Positions 1-5,323 are shown, counted from the stretch's first letter. The stretch: 5,408 bases of DNA from Acidimicrobiia bacterium (GCA_030623125.1 JAUXMQ010000103.1:1-5408); one strand, 5' to 3'. Notes: a model not told the origin generated them from the sequence alone. Made by a program: numbers and translations.

Positions 1-888
1 CTTCTGGCGGTCTTTGTTTTTGGTTCTGTCAACAACGTCAACCGGTGGATTCCGCTGGGGTTCTTCAATCTTCAGCCTGCGGAGTTCGCCAAGGTGGTGG
101 TGATAGTGGTCCTGGCCAGCCTTCTCGCTCCGTCGAGAAGGGACGAGCTCGGACCCCAAGCCATGACCTGGCAGAAGGTGTTGCAGGCTGCTGGGATCGT
201 CGCGATCCCCACTGCTCTCATCTACATGCAACCCGACCTTGGCACGACTCTCGTATTCGGCTTCATCCTGTTCGCGATGCTTTTTGTTTCCGGTGCAACC
301 TGGAGACAGCTGGTGTCGCTGTTCGCGGTCGTCGTCCTCGGTGTGGCGGCCGTTCTGCAACTCGGTCTGTTGAGGACGCATCAGCTGGATCGTCTCCGGG
401 TCTTGTTCCGGCCGGACATCGACCCGCAAGGGATCGGCTACCAGCTTCGACAATCGAAGACTGCCATTGGATCGGGCCAGCTATTTGGCAAAGGGCTGTT
501 CAGCGAGGGAACGCTGACCGACTTCAACTACGTACCCGAGCAAGAGAACGACTTCATCTTCACGGCGGTTGGTGAACAACTCGGTTTGATTGGCGGATTG
601 CTGGTCCTGGCAGCCTTCGGAGTCATCGTGTGGCGTCTGTTGGTCATATCGGCCAACTCCAGAGATCGATTCGGTGCCCTCATAGCTGCAGGAGTGGCCG
701 CGATGGTGATGTTCCACGTCTTCGTCAACATTGGGATGACCATCGGAATAATGCCTGTAACAGGTCTTCCGCTCCCGTTCTTGAGCCAGGGTGGGTCTTT
801 CTACATGTCGATGGCGCTCGCCCTCGGCATCGCCAACTCCGTATGGTTGATGAGGACCCCGGTCCCGAGCGAGAACCAGTTGACCTAG
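1..888 (+). CDS. rodA: RodA/FtsW-family (SEDS) peptidoglycan glycosyltransferase, 5'-truncated
   Basis: The reading frame is open from the first base, so the true start lies upstream; 295 C-terminal residues are visible, against roughly 370-420 for complete family members. SEDS proteins are polytopic inner-membrane glycosyltransferases that polymerise lipid II into glycan strands with a class B penicillin-binding protein; RodA serves lateral wall elongation. Visible family signatures, counted from the window edge, are NNVNRW then LQPAEFAK (about residues 11-31), MQPDLGTT (76-83), GKGLFSEGT (163-171), PEQENDFIF (179-187) and NIGMTIGIMPVTGLPLPF (243-260). The Asp in the DFIF segment matches the catalytic Asp of RodA. 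Hydrophobic stretches alternate with short loops, as expected for a membrane protein. RodA is preferred over FtsW from context (the adjacent rne-rplU-obg block, as in actinobacterial mre clusters), but FtsW cannot be strictly excluded. The usual SYGGS motif reads SQGGS here. The stop TAG is followed by 52 bases before tdk. Confidence 0.93.
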   Translation, partial: LLAVFVFGSVNNVNRWIPLGFFNLQPAEFAKVVVIVVLASLLAPSRRDELGPQAMTWQKVLQAAGIVAIPTALIYMQPDLGTTLVFGFILFAMLFVSGATWRQLVSLFAVVVLGVAAVLQLGLLRTHQLDRLRVLFRPDIDPQGIGYQLRQSKTAIGSGQLFGKGLFSEGTLTDFNYVPEQENDFIFTAVGEQLGLIGGLLVLAAFGVIVWRLLVISANSRDRFGALIAAGVAAMVMFHVFVNIGMTIGIMPVTGLPLPFLSQGGSFYMSMALALGIANSVWLMRTPVPSENQLT

Positions 889-923
889 TGCTCTGCACCG
901 CCCCGATTCTTCGCTCCGTGACT

Positions 924-932
924 TGTTAGCCT
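924..932 (+). promoter_or_regulatory. Candidate extended -10 promoter for tdk (TGTTAGCCT)
   Basis: TGTTAGCCT fits the extended -10 form TGn-TAnnnT exactly, with TAGCCT at 927-932. Eight bases separate the box from the ATG at 941, so transcription would begin at or next to the start codon and give a leaderless message, a common arrangement in Actinobacteria. No convincing -35 is seen 16-18 bases upstream, which extended -10 promoters tolerate. The same nine bases recur at 1549-1557 downstream of tdk. Promoter function is inferred. Confidence 0.4.
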
Positions 933-940
933 CGCATCTC

Positions 941-1531
941 ATGTTGAGAAGGAGCACAGGCGGATGGGTAGAGGTCATCTGTGGCCCGATGTTCTCCGGA
1001 AAGAGCGAGGAGCTGATCCGCCGGGTAACCCGCTCCAAGATCGCCAGAATCCCCGTTCAGGTCTTCAAGCCTCAGCTCGACGACCGATACGCCGACAACG
1101 AGGTCGTTTCCCATTCGCTCATGAAGGTGGAGGCAACCCCGGTCAGCGGGTCCCTCGAGCTTCTCAAGACCATTGCCGACGCCACCGAGGTGATCGGGAT
1201 CGACGAGGGCCAGTTCTTTGATGACGGTTTGGTGGACATCGTCGACAACCTTGCAGCCACCGGAAAACAGGTGATCATCGCCGGGTTGGACACCGACTAC
1301 CTCCGCCGACCATTCGAGCCGATTCCATCACTTTGTGATCGAGCGGAGTACGTCACCAAGATGCTGGCGGTCTGTCATCGGTGCGGCGGCCCGGGCATGT
1401 ACACGCAACGAATCGTTCGGTCCGACGATCTGGTGGTGCTGGGAGCCCTTGACGCGTATGAGGCTCGGTGCCGGATGTGCTACGACCCGACAGAGCCCGA
1501 GCAGCCCGAGCTCGGGTTGACCGGTGAATAG
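941..1531 (+). CDS. tdk: Thymidine kinase, type II (TK1-like)
   Basis: Phosphorylates thymidine to dTMP with ATP in the cytosol, the salvage entry to dTTP. From ATG 941 the protein has 196 residues, close to the Bacillus enzyme. Visible motifs are the P-loop GPMFSGKS (15-22), the Walker B and catalytic region DEGQFF (88-93, Glu89 the likely base), AGLDTDY (114-120), the substrate-loop segment around TQR (155-157), and two cysteine pairs, CHRC (145-148) and CRMC (177-180), forming the structural zinc site. The N-terminal GGWVEVICG matches the Bacillus-type GWxExICG start, so the reading frame upstream of the P-loop is right. ATG 941 is preferred over an in-frame TTG at 923 because it gives the usual length and sits 8 bases after a -10-like box. 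No Shine-Dalgarno precedes 941; instead AGAAGGAG lies inside the gene at 947-954. Its place between rodA and the ribonuclease gene is unusual. Confidence 0.95.
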   Translation: MLRRSTGGWVEVICGPMFSGKSEELIRRVTRSKIARIPVQVFKPQLDDRYADNEVVSHSLMKVEATPVSGSLELLKTIADATEVIGIDEGQFFDDGLVDIVDNLAATGKQVIIAGLDTDYLRRPFEPIPSLCDRAEYVTKMLAVCHRCGGPGMYTQRIVRSDDLVVLGALDAYEARCRMCYDPTEPEQPELGLTGE

Positions 1532-1548
1532 GTCCAGCAACAGTCGTC

Positions 1549-1557
1549 TGTTAGCCT
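1549..1557 (+). promoter_or_regulatory. Candidate extended -10 promoter for the RNase E/G gene
   Basis: TGTTAGCCT lies 17 bases after the tdk stop and is identical to the box ahead of tdk. It matches TGn-TAnnnT, with TAGCCT at 1552-1557. A start about 7 bases downstream would give a leader of roughly 225 bases before the ribonuclease ATG. No good -35 lies at normal distance; a TTGACC at 1517-1522 is too far away (29-base gap). Function is inferred. Confidence 0.35.
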
Positions 1558-1567
1558 TTTCTCAGTC

Positions 1568-1586
1568 CGCCGGACGCGACGAATTC
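1568..1586 (+). repeat. Composite direct repeat, copy 1 (CGCCGGAC-n3-ACGAATTC)
   Basis: CGCCGGAC at 1568-1575 is followed after three bases by ACGAATTC at 1579-1586. The same two 8-base words recur at 1699-1715 with a one-base gap. In this copy the first word is part of a small dyad, GTCC-GCC-GGAC (1565-1575), and a T-rich stretch (1585-1592) follows. Both copies lie in the presumed leader of the ribonuclease gene. Confidence 0.55.
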
Positions 1587-1698
1587 TTTTTCTCTGGAGT
1601 GTCATCGCTGATGAACGCCACCAGTACTCGGTCGCAACATTCGACCAGTAGAAATCTCGATTACATCCACCCCCAGTTTGGGCGGTTGGTTGAGCGCT

Positions 1699-1715
1699 CG
1701 CCGGACCACGAATTC
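1699..1715 (+). repeat. Composite direct repeat, copy 2 (CGCCGGAC-n1-ACGAATTC)
   Basis: This is the second copy, with the words at 1699-1706 and 1708-1715. It is preceded by the palindrome GAGCGCTC (1692-1699) and followed by the palindrome GGGCGCCC (1723-1730). A third, shorter occurrence of CGAATTC is at 1765-1771, just ahead of the Shine-Dalgarno of the ribonuclease gene. The role is unknown; it could be a protein or RNA regulatory site. Confidence 0.55.
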
Positions 1716-1789
1716 ATGGATCGGGCGCCCACCAGGAACCGGGCGATCCCGTCCTGCCACATAGCGAATTCCCAGAGGAGTGAAATTGT

Positions 1790-3337
1790 ATGGCTCTATT
1801 CCGAAAGAAGGGCCCAGAAATCATCCGCAAGTCTTCGGCGGGGGAGACAGTCGAGGAGCGAAAGACCCTTCGTGTAAGAGGCCAAAAGGTCGAAGTCAAA
1901 TGGGTCAACGCCTCAACCCAACAGAGGCAACGATCCAATAGACGCAGGAGCAGGTCCCAGGGGAGCGGGAGGTCGCGCAACGGAGTTTCCACTTCTCGAA
2001 CGAGGTCTCGTCGGCCTATTGACGATGAGATCATCCTTCCGACGGAGTCTGCGCGGAAACAGATGCTGGTCAGTGTCAACAGAGAACAGACTCAGATCGT
2101 CATTCTCGAAGGACCGGTCCTCGTTGAGCATTTCGTGGCACGCAGGGACTCGGACTCTTTGGCCGGCAACATCTATCTCGGCGTCGCCAGGAATGTCTTG
2201 CCTGGAATGGAGGCTGCGTTCCTCGACTTCGGAGCTAACAAGAACGGCGTTCTCTACGCGTCGGATATTGCTTCTGACGGTCGGGGCGACGGTCGAAACC
2301 AGAAACGGATCGAGCAGATCCTCAAGGAGGGTGATCAAGTCCTCGTCCAAGTCACCAAGGACGCGATGGGCGCCAAAGGGGCGCGTCTCACCGGTATGCC
2401 GTCGCTGCCAGGGCGCTACCTGGTCCTTGTTCCCGATTCCGACAATGTCGGCATCAGCCGACGGCTGCCCGACGAAGACCGCACACGACTCCGCGACGTG
2501 ATCAACGAGGTGAGACCGGACGGGTACGGGGTGATTGTTCGAACGGCCGCCCTGGACGCTTCGACTGAGGAGCTTGCCGCCGACATCTCGCGTCTTCTCA
2601 CGGACTGGGAGAAAATCCAGACCGAGGCTGCCGAGGGACGACCGCCCCGGCTGATACATGAGGAGCCGGAACTGCTCATCAAGGTCATCCGTGAGCACTT
2701 CACTTCTGACTTTCGCAAACTGCTCATCGATGACCGCCAGGCCTACGACACAGTTGTTTCCTATCTGCGCTCGACTGCTCCTGATCTCGTTTCCAAGGTG
2801 CAGTCGTACGAAGACTCGATTCCGCTATTCGACCGCTATCACGTTGACGACCAGCTCAAGAAGGCTCTCGACAGAAAGGTTTACCTGCCCTCGGGCGGTC
2901 ACCTCGTCATCGACAGGACAGAAGCCCTCACCGTGATCGATGTCAACACCGGAAAATTTGTCGGGTCGAGCAATCTCGAAGAGACGGTGCTCCAGAACAA
3001 TCTCGAGGCGGCGGAGGAGCTAGGCCGTCAGCTTCGCCTGAGAGACATCGGCGGGATCATCGTCATCGACTTCATCGACATGGAGTCGACCGGCAACCAG
3101 CAGAAGGTCCTGCGACGTCTCAAGGAGACTCTTGCCAAGGACAAGACCCGAACCCAGGTTTTCGATGTTTCCCATCTCGGACTGGTCGAGATGACCAGAA
3201 AGAACGTGTCGGCCGGTCTCCTCGAGCAGTTCTCCCACAAGTGTGAGCATTGCTCGGGACGTGGCGTTGTCATCGACGAGTCTTTCAACTCGCGGGGGTC
3301 TCAGATGGACTCTGTCTCCGAGGTCGAGGCTTCGTGA
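1790..3337 (+). CDS. rng: Ribonuclease E/G family endoribonuclease
   Basis: Single-strand-specific endoribonuclease for mRNA decay and rRNA/tRNA maturation; 515 residues. Residues 1-88 are an extension, with an Arg/Ser-rich stretch at 48-75 (11 Arg and 8 Ser in 28 residues), probably disordered and RNA-binding. The catalytic core starts near residue 89 (KQMLVSVN, aligning with the N-terminus of E. coli RNase E). An S1-type domain follows at about 125-205 (NIYLGVARNVLPGMEAAFLDFG). VRTA (250-253) matches the 5'-monophosphate sensor Arg-Thr. The DNase I-like catalytic region has IDVNTG (383-388, Asp384) and VIDFID (425-430, Asp427), equivalent to E. coli Asp303 and Asp346. CEHC (485-488) is the zinc-link. 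Only 27 residues follow it, so the small domain present in E. coli RNase E and G is missing or very short. ATG 1790 is supported by AGAGGAG 9 bases upstream and an in-frame stop at 1781. The symbol could equally be rne. Confidence 0.93.
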   Translation: MALFRKKGPEIIRKSSAGETVEERKTLRVRGQKVEVKWVNASTQQRQRSNRRRSRSQGSGRSRNGVSTSRTRSRRPIDDEIILPTESARKQMLVSVNREQTQIVILEGPVLVEHFVARRDSDSLAGNIYLGVARNVLPGMEAAFLDFGANKNGVLYASDIASDGRGDGRNQKRIEQILKEGDQVLVQVTKDAMGAKGARLTGMPSLPGRYLVLVPDSDNVGISRRLPDEDRTRLRDVINEVRPDGYGVIVRTAALDASTEELAADISRLLTDWEKIQTEAAEGRPPRLIHEEPELLIKVIREHFTSDFRKLLIDDRQAYDTVVSYLRSTAPDLVSKVQSYEDSIPLFDRYHVDDQLKKALDRKVYLPSGGHLVIDRTEALTVIDVNTGKFVGSSNLEETVLQNNLEAAEELGRQLRLRDIGGIIVIDFIDMESTGNQQKVLRRLKETLAKDKTRTQVFDVSHLGLVEMTRKNVSAGLLEQFSHKCEHCSGRGVVIDESFNSRGSQMDSVSEVEAS

Positions 3338-3350
3338 AGCTGTGCAGCTT
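3337..3350 (+). terminator. Short inverted repeat after the RNase gene, weak terminator candidate
   Basis: AAGCTGTGCAGCTT begins at the last base of the ribonuclease stop codon. It folds as a 5-bp stem AAGCT/AGCTT with loop GTGC. No U-run follows and the stem is short, so it would at most attenuate. It directly abuts the candidate rplU promoter. Confidence 0.2.
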
Positions 3351-3377
3351 TGCGCAAGACCGGTCTGCCGGTAGGAT
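3350..3377 (+). promoter_or_regulatory. Candidate promoter for rplU-rpmA-obgE (TTGCGC-n16-TAGGAT)
   Basis: TTGCGC at 3350-3355 and TAGGAT at 3372-3377 are separated by 16 bases. They resemble the housekeeping -35 and an actinobacterial TAnnnT -10. Transcription would begin near 3384, giving a leader of about 28 bases before rplU. The promoter lies in the only sizeable gap between the ribonuclease gene and rplU, so it could let the ribosomal genes be expressed separately. The -35 match is 4 of 6; function is inferred. Confidence 0.5.
3359..3372 (+). repeat. Inverted repeat ACCGG-TCTG-CCGGT in the rplU promoter spacer
   Basis: This perfect 5-bp dyad with a 4-base loop lies between the candidate -35 and -10 boxes and ends on the first base of the -10. 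Because it would be upstream of the expected transcription start, it is better read as a possible DNA operator than as an RNA hairpin of the rplU message. In a read-through transcript from the ribonuclease gene it could also fold as RNA. Confidence 0.35.
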
Positions 3378-3400
3378 TTAGACCAATTCCCCCCTTTGCA

Positions 3401-3406
3401 AGAGGA
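3401..3406 (+). promoter_or_regulatory. Shine-Dalgarno of rplU
   Basis: AGAGGA lies 5 bases before ATG 3412 and fixes that start, which also gives the canonical L21 N-terminus MYAII. Confidence 0.75.
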
Positions 3407-3411
3407 TTTCC

Positions 3412-3795
3412 ATGTACGCCATTATCCGCGCCGGCGGCAAGCAGGCCAAGGTGCAGTCGGGTGATGTGATCGACATCGAACGCGTCAAGACCGATGACGA
3501 GGAGCTGACCTTCGCTCCTCTGCTTGTCGTGGACGACGATGGCGTTGCGTTCTCGGATAGAGACGCTCTGGACAAGGCCAGCGTGACAGCCAAGATTCTG
3601 GGTGGGTCAGCCGGGCCCAAAATCGACATCTTCAAATACAAGAACAAGACCGGATACCGTCGTCGCCAGGGTCACAGACAGAAATACACCCGCATAGAGA
3701 TAACCGGGATCAACCTGGGAAGTGCCCCAGCCAAGAAATCTGCCAAGACGCCAGCCAAAAAGCCTGCCGAGCCGGCGGCCTCTGAAGAGGAGTAG
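3412..3795 (+). CDS. rplU: 50S ribosomal protein L21 (bL21)
   Basis: Primary 23S rRNA-binding protein of the large subunit. The 127-residue product opens with the family start MYAIIRAGGKQ and contains GPKIDIFKYKNKTGYRR followed by QGHRQKYT (68-93), the rRNA-binding signature region. The KNKTGY variant is typical of actinobacterial L21. Position 12 is Ala, where many L21 proteins have Tyr after GGKQ. After the globular domain (to about 103) comes a low-complexity tail of Ala, Lys and Pro (AKKSAKTPAKKPAEPAA) ending in SEEE, so the protein is about 25 residues longer than the E. coli form. The tail resembles basic extensions seen on other actinobacterial ribosomal proteins. The gene is followed two bases later by rpmA, whose Shine-Dalgarno is embedded in the last codons here, so the two are translationally coupled and made in equal amounts. 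Confidence 0.97.
   Translation: MYAIIRAGGKQAKVQSGDVIDIERVKTDDEELTFAPLLVVDDDGVAFSDRDALDKASVTAKILGGSAGPKIDIFKYKNKTGYRRRQGHRQKYTRIEITGINLGSAPAKKSAKTPAKKPAEPAASEEE
3787..3792 (+). promoter_or_regulatory. Shine-Dalgarno of rpmA inside the rplU 3' end
   Basis: GAGGAG encodes the last two Glu codons of L21 and lies 5 bases before ATG 3798. The stop codon of rplU sits between it and the rpmA start, a layout that favours reinitiation by the same ribosome. Confidence 0.75.
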
Positions 3796-3797
3796 AG

Positions 3798-4049
3798 ATG
3801 TCTAAAACGAAAGCAGGCGGTTCTTCGAAGAACGGTCGCGATTCACATGCAAAAAGACTTGGCCCCAAAGTCTTCGATGGCGAGTTCGTCAACGCCGGTG
3901 CCATCATCGTGCGCCAGCGTGGTACCCGAATACACCCAGGTGAGAATGTCGGCAAGGGGAGAGATGACACTCTCTTCGCCACATCTGCCGGCACCGTCAA
4001 GTACGGGATGCGCGCCAACCGACGACTCGTCTCCGTCTTCCCGGAGTAG
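3798..4049 (+). CDS. rpmA: 50S ribosomal protein L27 (bL27)
   Basis: Large-subunit protein whose flexible N-terminal tail reaches the peptidyl-transferase centre and helps place tRNA substrates. The 83-residue product shows the whole family pattern: AGGSSKNGRDS (6-16), KRLGPKVFDGEFVNAG (19-34), IIVRQRGTRIHPGENVG (36-52), then DDTLFA and GTVKYG near the C-terminus. It starts MSKTKAGG directly, without the cleavable N-terminal peptide found in Firmicutes L27, which argues against that phylum. Within GRDS-xx-xRLG the usual Asn-Ala-Gln or Asn-Gly-Gln is His-Ala-Lys. The length is normal. Context is the conserved rplU-rpmA-obgE block, with obgE starting 26 bases downstream. Confidence 0.97.
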   Translation: MSKTKAGGSSKNGRDSHAKRLGPKVFDGEFVNAGAIIVRQRGTRIHPGENVGKGRDDTLFATSAGTVKYGMRANRRLVSVFPE

Positions 4050-4069
4050 GTTCCTCCAACCAGGTTCCA

Positions 4070-4090
4070 CCGGTCATGTTTGTTGACCGG
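4070..4090 (+). promoter_or_regulatory. Perfect 7-bp hairpin enclosing the obgE start codon
   Basis: CCGGTCA (4070-4076) and TGACCGG (4084-4090) are perfect complements around the 7-base loop TGTTTGT. The A of the obgE ATG is the last base of the left arm, and the TG is in the loop. No Shine-Dalgarno is evident in the 15 bases upstream (only CAGG at 4061-4064). The structure is likely to limit initiation unless ribosomes arrive from rpmA or something opens it. The regulatory role is inferred. Confidence 0.5.
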
Positions 4091-5323
4091 GTTCGTGTCA
4101 GCCTTCGTGCCGGCAATGGCGGTGCGGGGGTCGTCTCGTTCGTAAGGGCGAAGGGAAAACCGAAGGGCAAGCCCAGTGGGGGCAATGGAGGACCCGGCGG
4201 TTCGGTCATTCTTCGCGCCGACCCTTCCGTTGCGACGCTTCTTCGTTATAAACGCAACCCCCACCACATCGCCGGCCACGGGACACACGGCCAGGGCGAG
4301 CTACGTCACGGGAAGAGTGGAGAGGATCTCGTTCTTCCTGTTCCGTTCGGCACTCTCGTAACAGACGAGGACGGAACGGTCATTGCGGATCTTGTCGGTG
4401 AGGGTGAGGAGGTGGTGGCCGTTCGAGGCGGTCGAGGCGGTCGTGGCAACGCCGGTTTCGTGAGTCCCGCCAACCGGGCTCCCAGCGTCGCGGAGCAAGG
4501 TGAATACGGAGATGAAGAGTGGTTCACGTTCGAGCTCAAGTTGCTCGCCGACGCTGCCCTCATCGGGTTTCCCAATGCGGGCAAGTCCACCTTCATCTCG
4601 AAAGTGTCAGCGGCGAAGCCAAAGATCGCGGACTATCCCTTCACGACGCTCGAGCCCAACCTTGGTGTTGTCACCGTCGGCGATCGTGAATTCGTTCTCG
4701 CCGACATCCCCGGCCTCATCGAGGGAGCAGCCGAGGGCAAGGGACTAGGGCACGAGTTTCTTCGTCACACCGAAAGAGCGAGCGTTCTGGTGATCCTTCT
4801 CGATCCGGCCGAAACCCAACTCAACACACCCTCGGAGCAATTAGAGATCTTGACAAGAGAGATTGCGGACTATTCCAGGGAGCTGTCTGAGCGCCCCTGG
4901 TTGGTTCTGGTCAACAAGTGCGACCTCTCCGATGTCACCCCGACTGTGGATGCCACTGGCTCAGTTCCCGTATCGGCCTTGACAGGCGAAGGAATCACCG
5001 ACGCCCTGCACGCGATTGCCGACCTCGTTGACCAGGCGGGGCGAGACGCCCCTGAGAGAAGGGGTTATGTCCTACACAGACCGCTGGGGTCGACGTTTTC
5101 GGTGTTCAAGGAGGGCAACGCGTGGAGGGTGGAAGGCCAGGCAGCCGAGCGTGCGGTCAGATTCGCAGATCTCACAGTGCTGGAGGCGGCCGACATGGCT
5201 GCTCGCCGTCTCACCCGTCTGGGCGTCGATGACGCCTTGACCAAGGCTGGGGCGGAGGAGGGCGACGAGGTGCGCATCGGCGACCTCAGCTTCGAATTCA
5301 CCTCTGATTTCGAAGAGGAATGA
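4076..5323 (+). CDS. obgE: Obg family GTPase (ObgE/CgtA) with C-terminal OCT domain
   Basis: Essential ribosome-associated GTPase that binds 50S precursors and links their late assembly to GTP/ppGpp levels. The 415-residue protein has three domains. The Gly-rich Obg fold spans about 1-158, with MFVDRVRVSLRAGNGGAG at the start and GGRGGRGNAGF (118-128). The G domain spans about 159-330: G1 GFPNAGKST (164-172), switch I PFTTLEPNLG (188-197), G3 DIPG (210-213), G4 NKCD (280-283) and G5 SAL (300-302). The OCT domain spans about 334-410, ending in GDLSFEF, followed by an acidic FEEE tail. OCT is present in Gram-positive Obg proteins and absent from E. coli ObgE, fitting the proposed lineage. All nucleotide-binding motifs are intact. 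The start is certain from the conserved MFVD N-terminus, although no Shine-Dalgarno precedes it and a hairpin covers it. Confidence 0.97.
   Translation: MFVDRVRVSLRAGNGGAGVVSFVRAKGKPKGKPSGGNGGPGGSVILRADPSVATLLRYKRNPHHIAGHGTHGQGELRHGKSGEDLVLPVPFGTLVTDEDGTVIADLVGEGEEVVAVRGGRGGRGNAGFVSPANRAPSVAEQGEYGDEEWFTFELKLLADAALIGFPNAGKSTFISKVSAAKPKIADYPFTTLEPNLGVVTVGDREFVLADIPGLIEGAAEGKGLGHEFLRHTERASVLVILLDPAETQLNTPSEQLEILTREIADYSRELSERPWLVLVNKCDLSDVTPTVDATGSVPVSALTGEGITDALHAIADLVDQAGRDAPERRGYVLHRPLGSTFSVFKEGNAWRVEGQAAERAVRFADLTVLEAADMAARRLTRLGVDDALTKAGAEEGDEVRIGDLSFEFTSDFEEE

Larger units (their letters stand above)
1558..1789 (+). promoter_or_regulatory. Probable long 5' leader of the RNase E/G gene
   Basis: No recognisable gene fills the 258 bases between tdk and the ribonuclease gene. 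The stretch contains the CGAATTC-bearing repeats, the palindromes GAGCGCTC (1692-1699) and GGGCGCCC (1723-1730), and an arm pair CGCCC (1726-1730) / GGGCG (1741-1745). It ends in AGAGGAG (1774-1780), a strong Shine-Dalgarno 9 bases before the ATG. In enterobacteria rne carries a long 5' leader through which RNase E controls its own mRNA. A similar role here is an analogy, not something the sequence proves. A small open frame at 1611-1877 crosses the region and is discussed in the findings. Confidence 0.35.

Noticed and set aside
888..898. GTGC-TCT-GCAC dyad at the rodA stop
   Set aside because: Four base pairs with a 3-base loop and no T-run; expected by chance in GC-rich sequence.
481..1038. 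Long minus-strand open frame across rodA and tdk
   Set aside because: It is antisense to two clearly conserved genes, has no recognisable motifs, and is explained by the codon bias of the + strand genes. The minus-strand frames at 1913-2698 and 3710-4288 are rejected for the same reason.
964..1221. Open frame from ATG 964 with a good Shine-Dalgarno
   Set aside because: It lies wholly inside tdk in another frame. The product is Arg/Gly/Pro-rich with no family features, while the tdk frame carries every conserved motif. Its SD is kept only as a finding about tdk initiation.
1565..1592. Possible intrinsic terminator for tdk: GTCC-GCC-GGAC followed by a T-rich run
   Set aside because: The stem is only 4 bp and the T-rich run starts about 10 bases after it. 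This is too weak to call; the dyad is better seen as part of the repeat described above.
4423..4447. Tandem 9-base repeat TCGAGGCGG in obgE
   Set aside because: It encodes the GGR repeats of the conserved glycine-rich loop of the Obg fold, so protein constraint explains it.
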